This document shows positions 35,937 to 36,809 of a stretch of DNA of 36,809 nt, piece by piece. The notes beneath the pieces were generated by a model. The model was not told the origin of the DNA. It searched no databases and worked only from the letters and a program-made list of their open reading frames with translations. The translations under genes and the position numbers were made by a program. Every line of letters starts with the position of its first letter. Position 1 is the first letter of the stretch. The DNA is from SAR324 cluster bacterium JCVI-SC AAA005 (GTDB taxonomy: Bacteria > SAR324 > NAC60-12): NCBI GenBank assembly GCA_000224765.2, contig AGAU01000378.1, forward strand, positions 1 through 36,809, written 5' to 3'.

Positions 35937-36665
35937 TTACCAGTGCTTGAGGACACACTGGAGGTCCTGCTGCACCAATTGATGGAAGAGGGCGTTGTGT
36001 CCCAGAGCGGGACTGACCCGATGTCGCGCTTCGTGGACCAGTGTTTCTAGTAAAATGGCACGTTTGGGGATAGTACCGAGCCAGAAGTTCGAACGGTGCA
36101 CCCGAATTTGTTCTTCCCCCCAGTACACTCCTGCTTCACCATACTGGACCAGATTCCCATGTACCGCCGGTTCAATGGTGTAGTGAATTTCAACAGTTCT
36201 CAGTTTCTCTCGCATAGCCTCTGGTAGACACTCGATGCCCTGTAGTCTCTCAACGTATTCATTGACCACAGCTTGTCGGGTGGGAACATCTTCACGCCAA
36301 ATTCCAGCGACTTGCCAGATATCGCTAAGGGCCCAAACCAGTAGCAATAGGAGAATACCCACCATCCACCATGAGGAAATTCGGCGTGGAGGTGTAGGCC
36401 AATGTCTTGGATAGGCATAGCGCCGTTTCCAGGCAAGCCACTGGCCCCACTCTTCTTGAAGGCGCTCACGTATATCTGGCCGGGCATCCAGACAGGCTGC
36501 CAGGTCTTCGGCCTGGTCGTTATTCAACTCGTCGCATTGGACCAGTCCTTCTTCACTGCAGGTGTGGCAGCGCAAATGTAGGAAGCGTTCCCTTTCTTGT
36601 CCTCTCAGCAAGAGAAGACGCAAATTTGTTCCACCACAGGCGACACAACATAGTTGGGATAACAT
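35937..36665 (-). CDS. Membrane-anchored zinc-ribbon protein with an HExxH metallopeptidase-like motif
   Basis: The product is 242 aa. The ATG at 36665 is preceded by AAGGAA about ten bases upstream; a start at 36755 would add 30 unsupported residues. The N-terminus has a four-cysteine ribbon (CVACGG, then CHTCSEEG). A membrane helix lies near 128-148 (WWMVGILLLLLVWALSDIW). The C-terminal domain carries LVHEARHRVSPALGHNALFH, an HExxH with a downstream GHxxxFH reminiscent of SprT/WLM-type zinc peptidases. The ligands look complete, so a membrane-bound protease is plausible, but the family is not certain. It is the first gene of the minus-strand operon leading to ispF. Confidence 0.72.
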   Translation of the reverse strand: MLSQLCCVACGGTNLRLLLLRGQERERFLHLRCHTCSEEGLVQCDELNNDQAEDLAACLDARPDIRERLQEEWGQWLAWKRRYAYPRHWPTPPRRISSWWMVGILLLLLVWALSDIWQVAGIWREDVPTRQAVVNEYVERLQGIECLPEAMREKLRTVEIHYTIEPAVHGNLVQYGEAGVYWGEEQIRVHRSNFWLGTIPKRAILLETLVHEARHRVSPALGHNALFHQLVQQDLQCVLKHW

Positions 36666-36809
36666 AGTCGGCAATTCCTTATGCTGCTCTGAACCAGCCG
36701 AAGATATTCTATCAACAACTTGCAATCGCATTGCACTTGTCACGGGCAGGACCATATTATTTTCTTCTTTAACTCAAAATCTGAATCTTTCTTATTGAGA
36801 CGCATCACT

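Overview
The window looks like part of a Gram-negative, probably marine, proteobacterial chromosome. Lipoprotein and Sec signal peptides, several outer-membrane beta-barrels, three ABC importer components of proteobacterial type and densely packed operons with ATGA or TGATG junctions support this. A HrcA/CIRCE-type element and the mixture of gene families do not fix the lineage; a SAR324-like or other deep-branching proteobacterium is only a guess. No rRNA, tRNA, CRISPR array or intact insertion sequence was recognised.

Left end (1-5078, minus strand): a polar-amino-acid ABC uptake operon (binding protein, then a long permease) translationally coupled to a three-domain enzyme made of an APH-type kinase, an M23 peptidase and a class III aminotransferase/phospho-lyase. 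It runs off the left edge, and the ABC ATPase is not in the window. Next come a two-pore-helix K+ channel-like protein fused to tandem RCK, Sel1 and TerB-like domains (5440-7974) and a LysE-family exporter.

Centre-left (8653-17818): an arsenate/phosphate island. On the plus strand are an ArsR-family repressor with a candidate operator, an ArsJ-type GAPDH, the organoarsenical exporter ArsJ, a fused MobB-MobA molybdenum-cofactor protein and a PiT phosphate permease. Converging on it from the minus strand is a PhnD-PhnC-PhnE-PhnE ABC importer ending in a PhoU-like (DUF47) protein. The known GAPDH/ArsJ pair converts arsenate to 1-arseno-3-phosphoglycerate and exports it; the phosphate and phosphonate-type transporters plausibly set oxyanion supply.

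Centre (17974-28391): an alpha/beta hydrolase, then a 0.9-kb AT-rich gap and two paralogous predicted surface lipoproteins (1728 and 651 aa). They share a mature N-terminus and a duplicated upstream block, and carry Calx-beta-like, FN3, LamG and beta-propeller modules. A third LamG module after the second gene has decayed into a pseudogene.

Right end (28392-36809): a methyltransferase; a small charged protein behind a CIRCE operator; two outer-membrane barrel genes diverging from a protein made of three XRE-like repeats, which is followed by a third barrel gene and a membrane protein with a basic Gly/Ser-rich tail; and finally a minus-strand operon holding a zinc-ribbon/HExxH membrane protein, a small membrane protein, IspF and a 70-aa protein.
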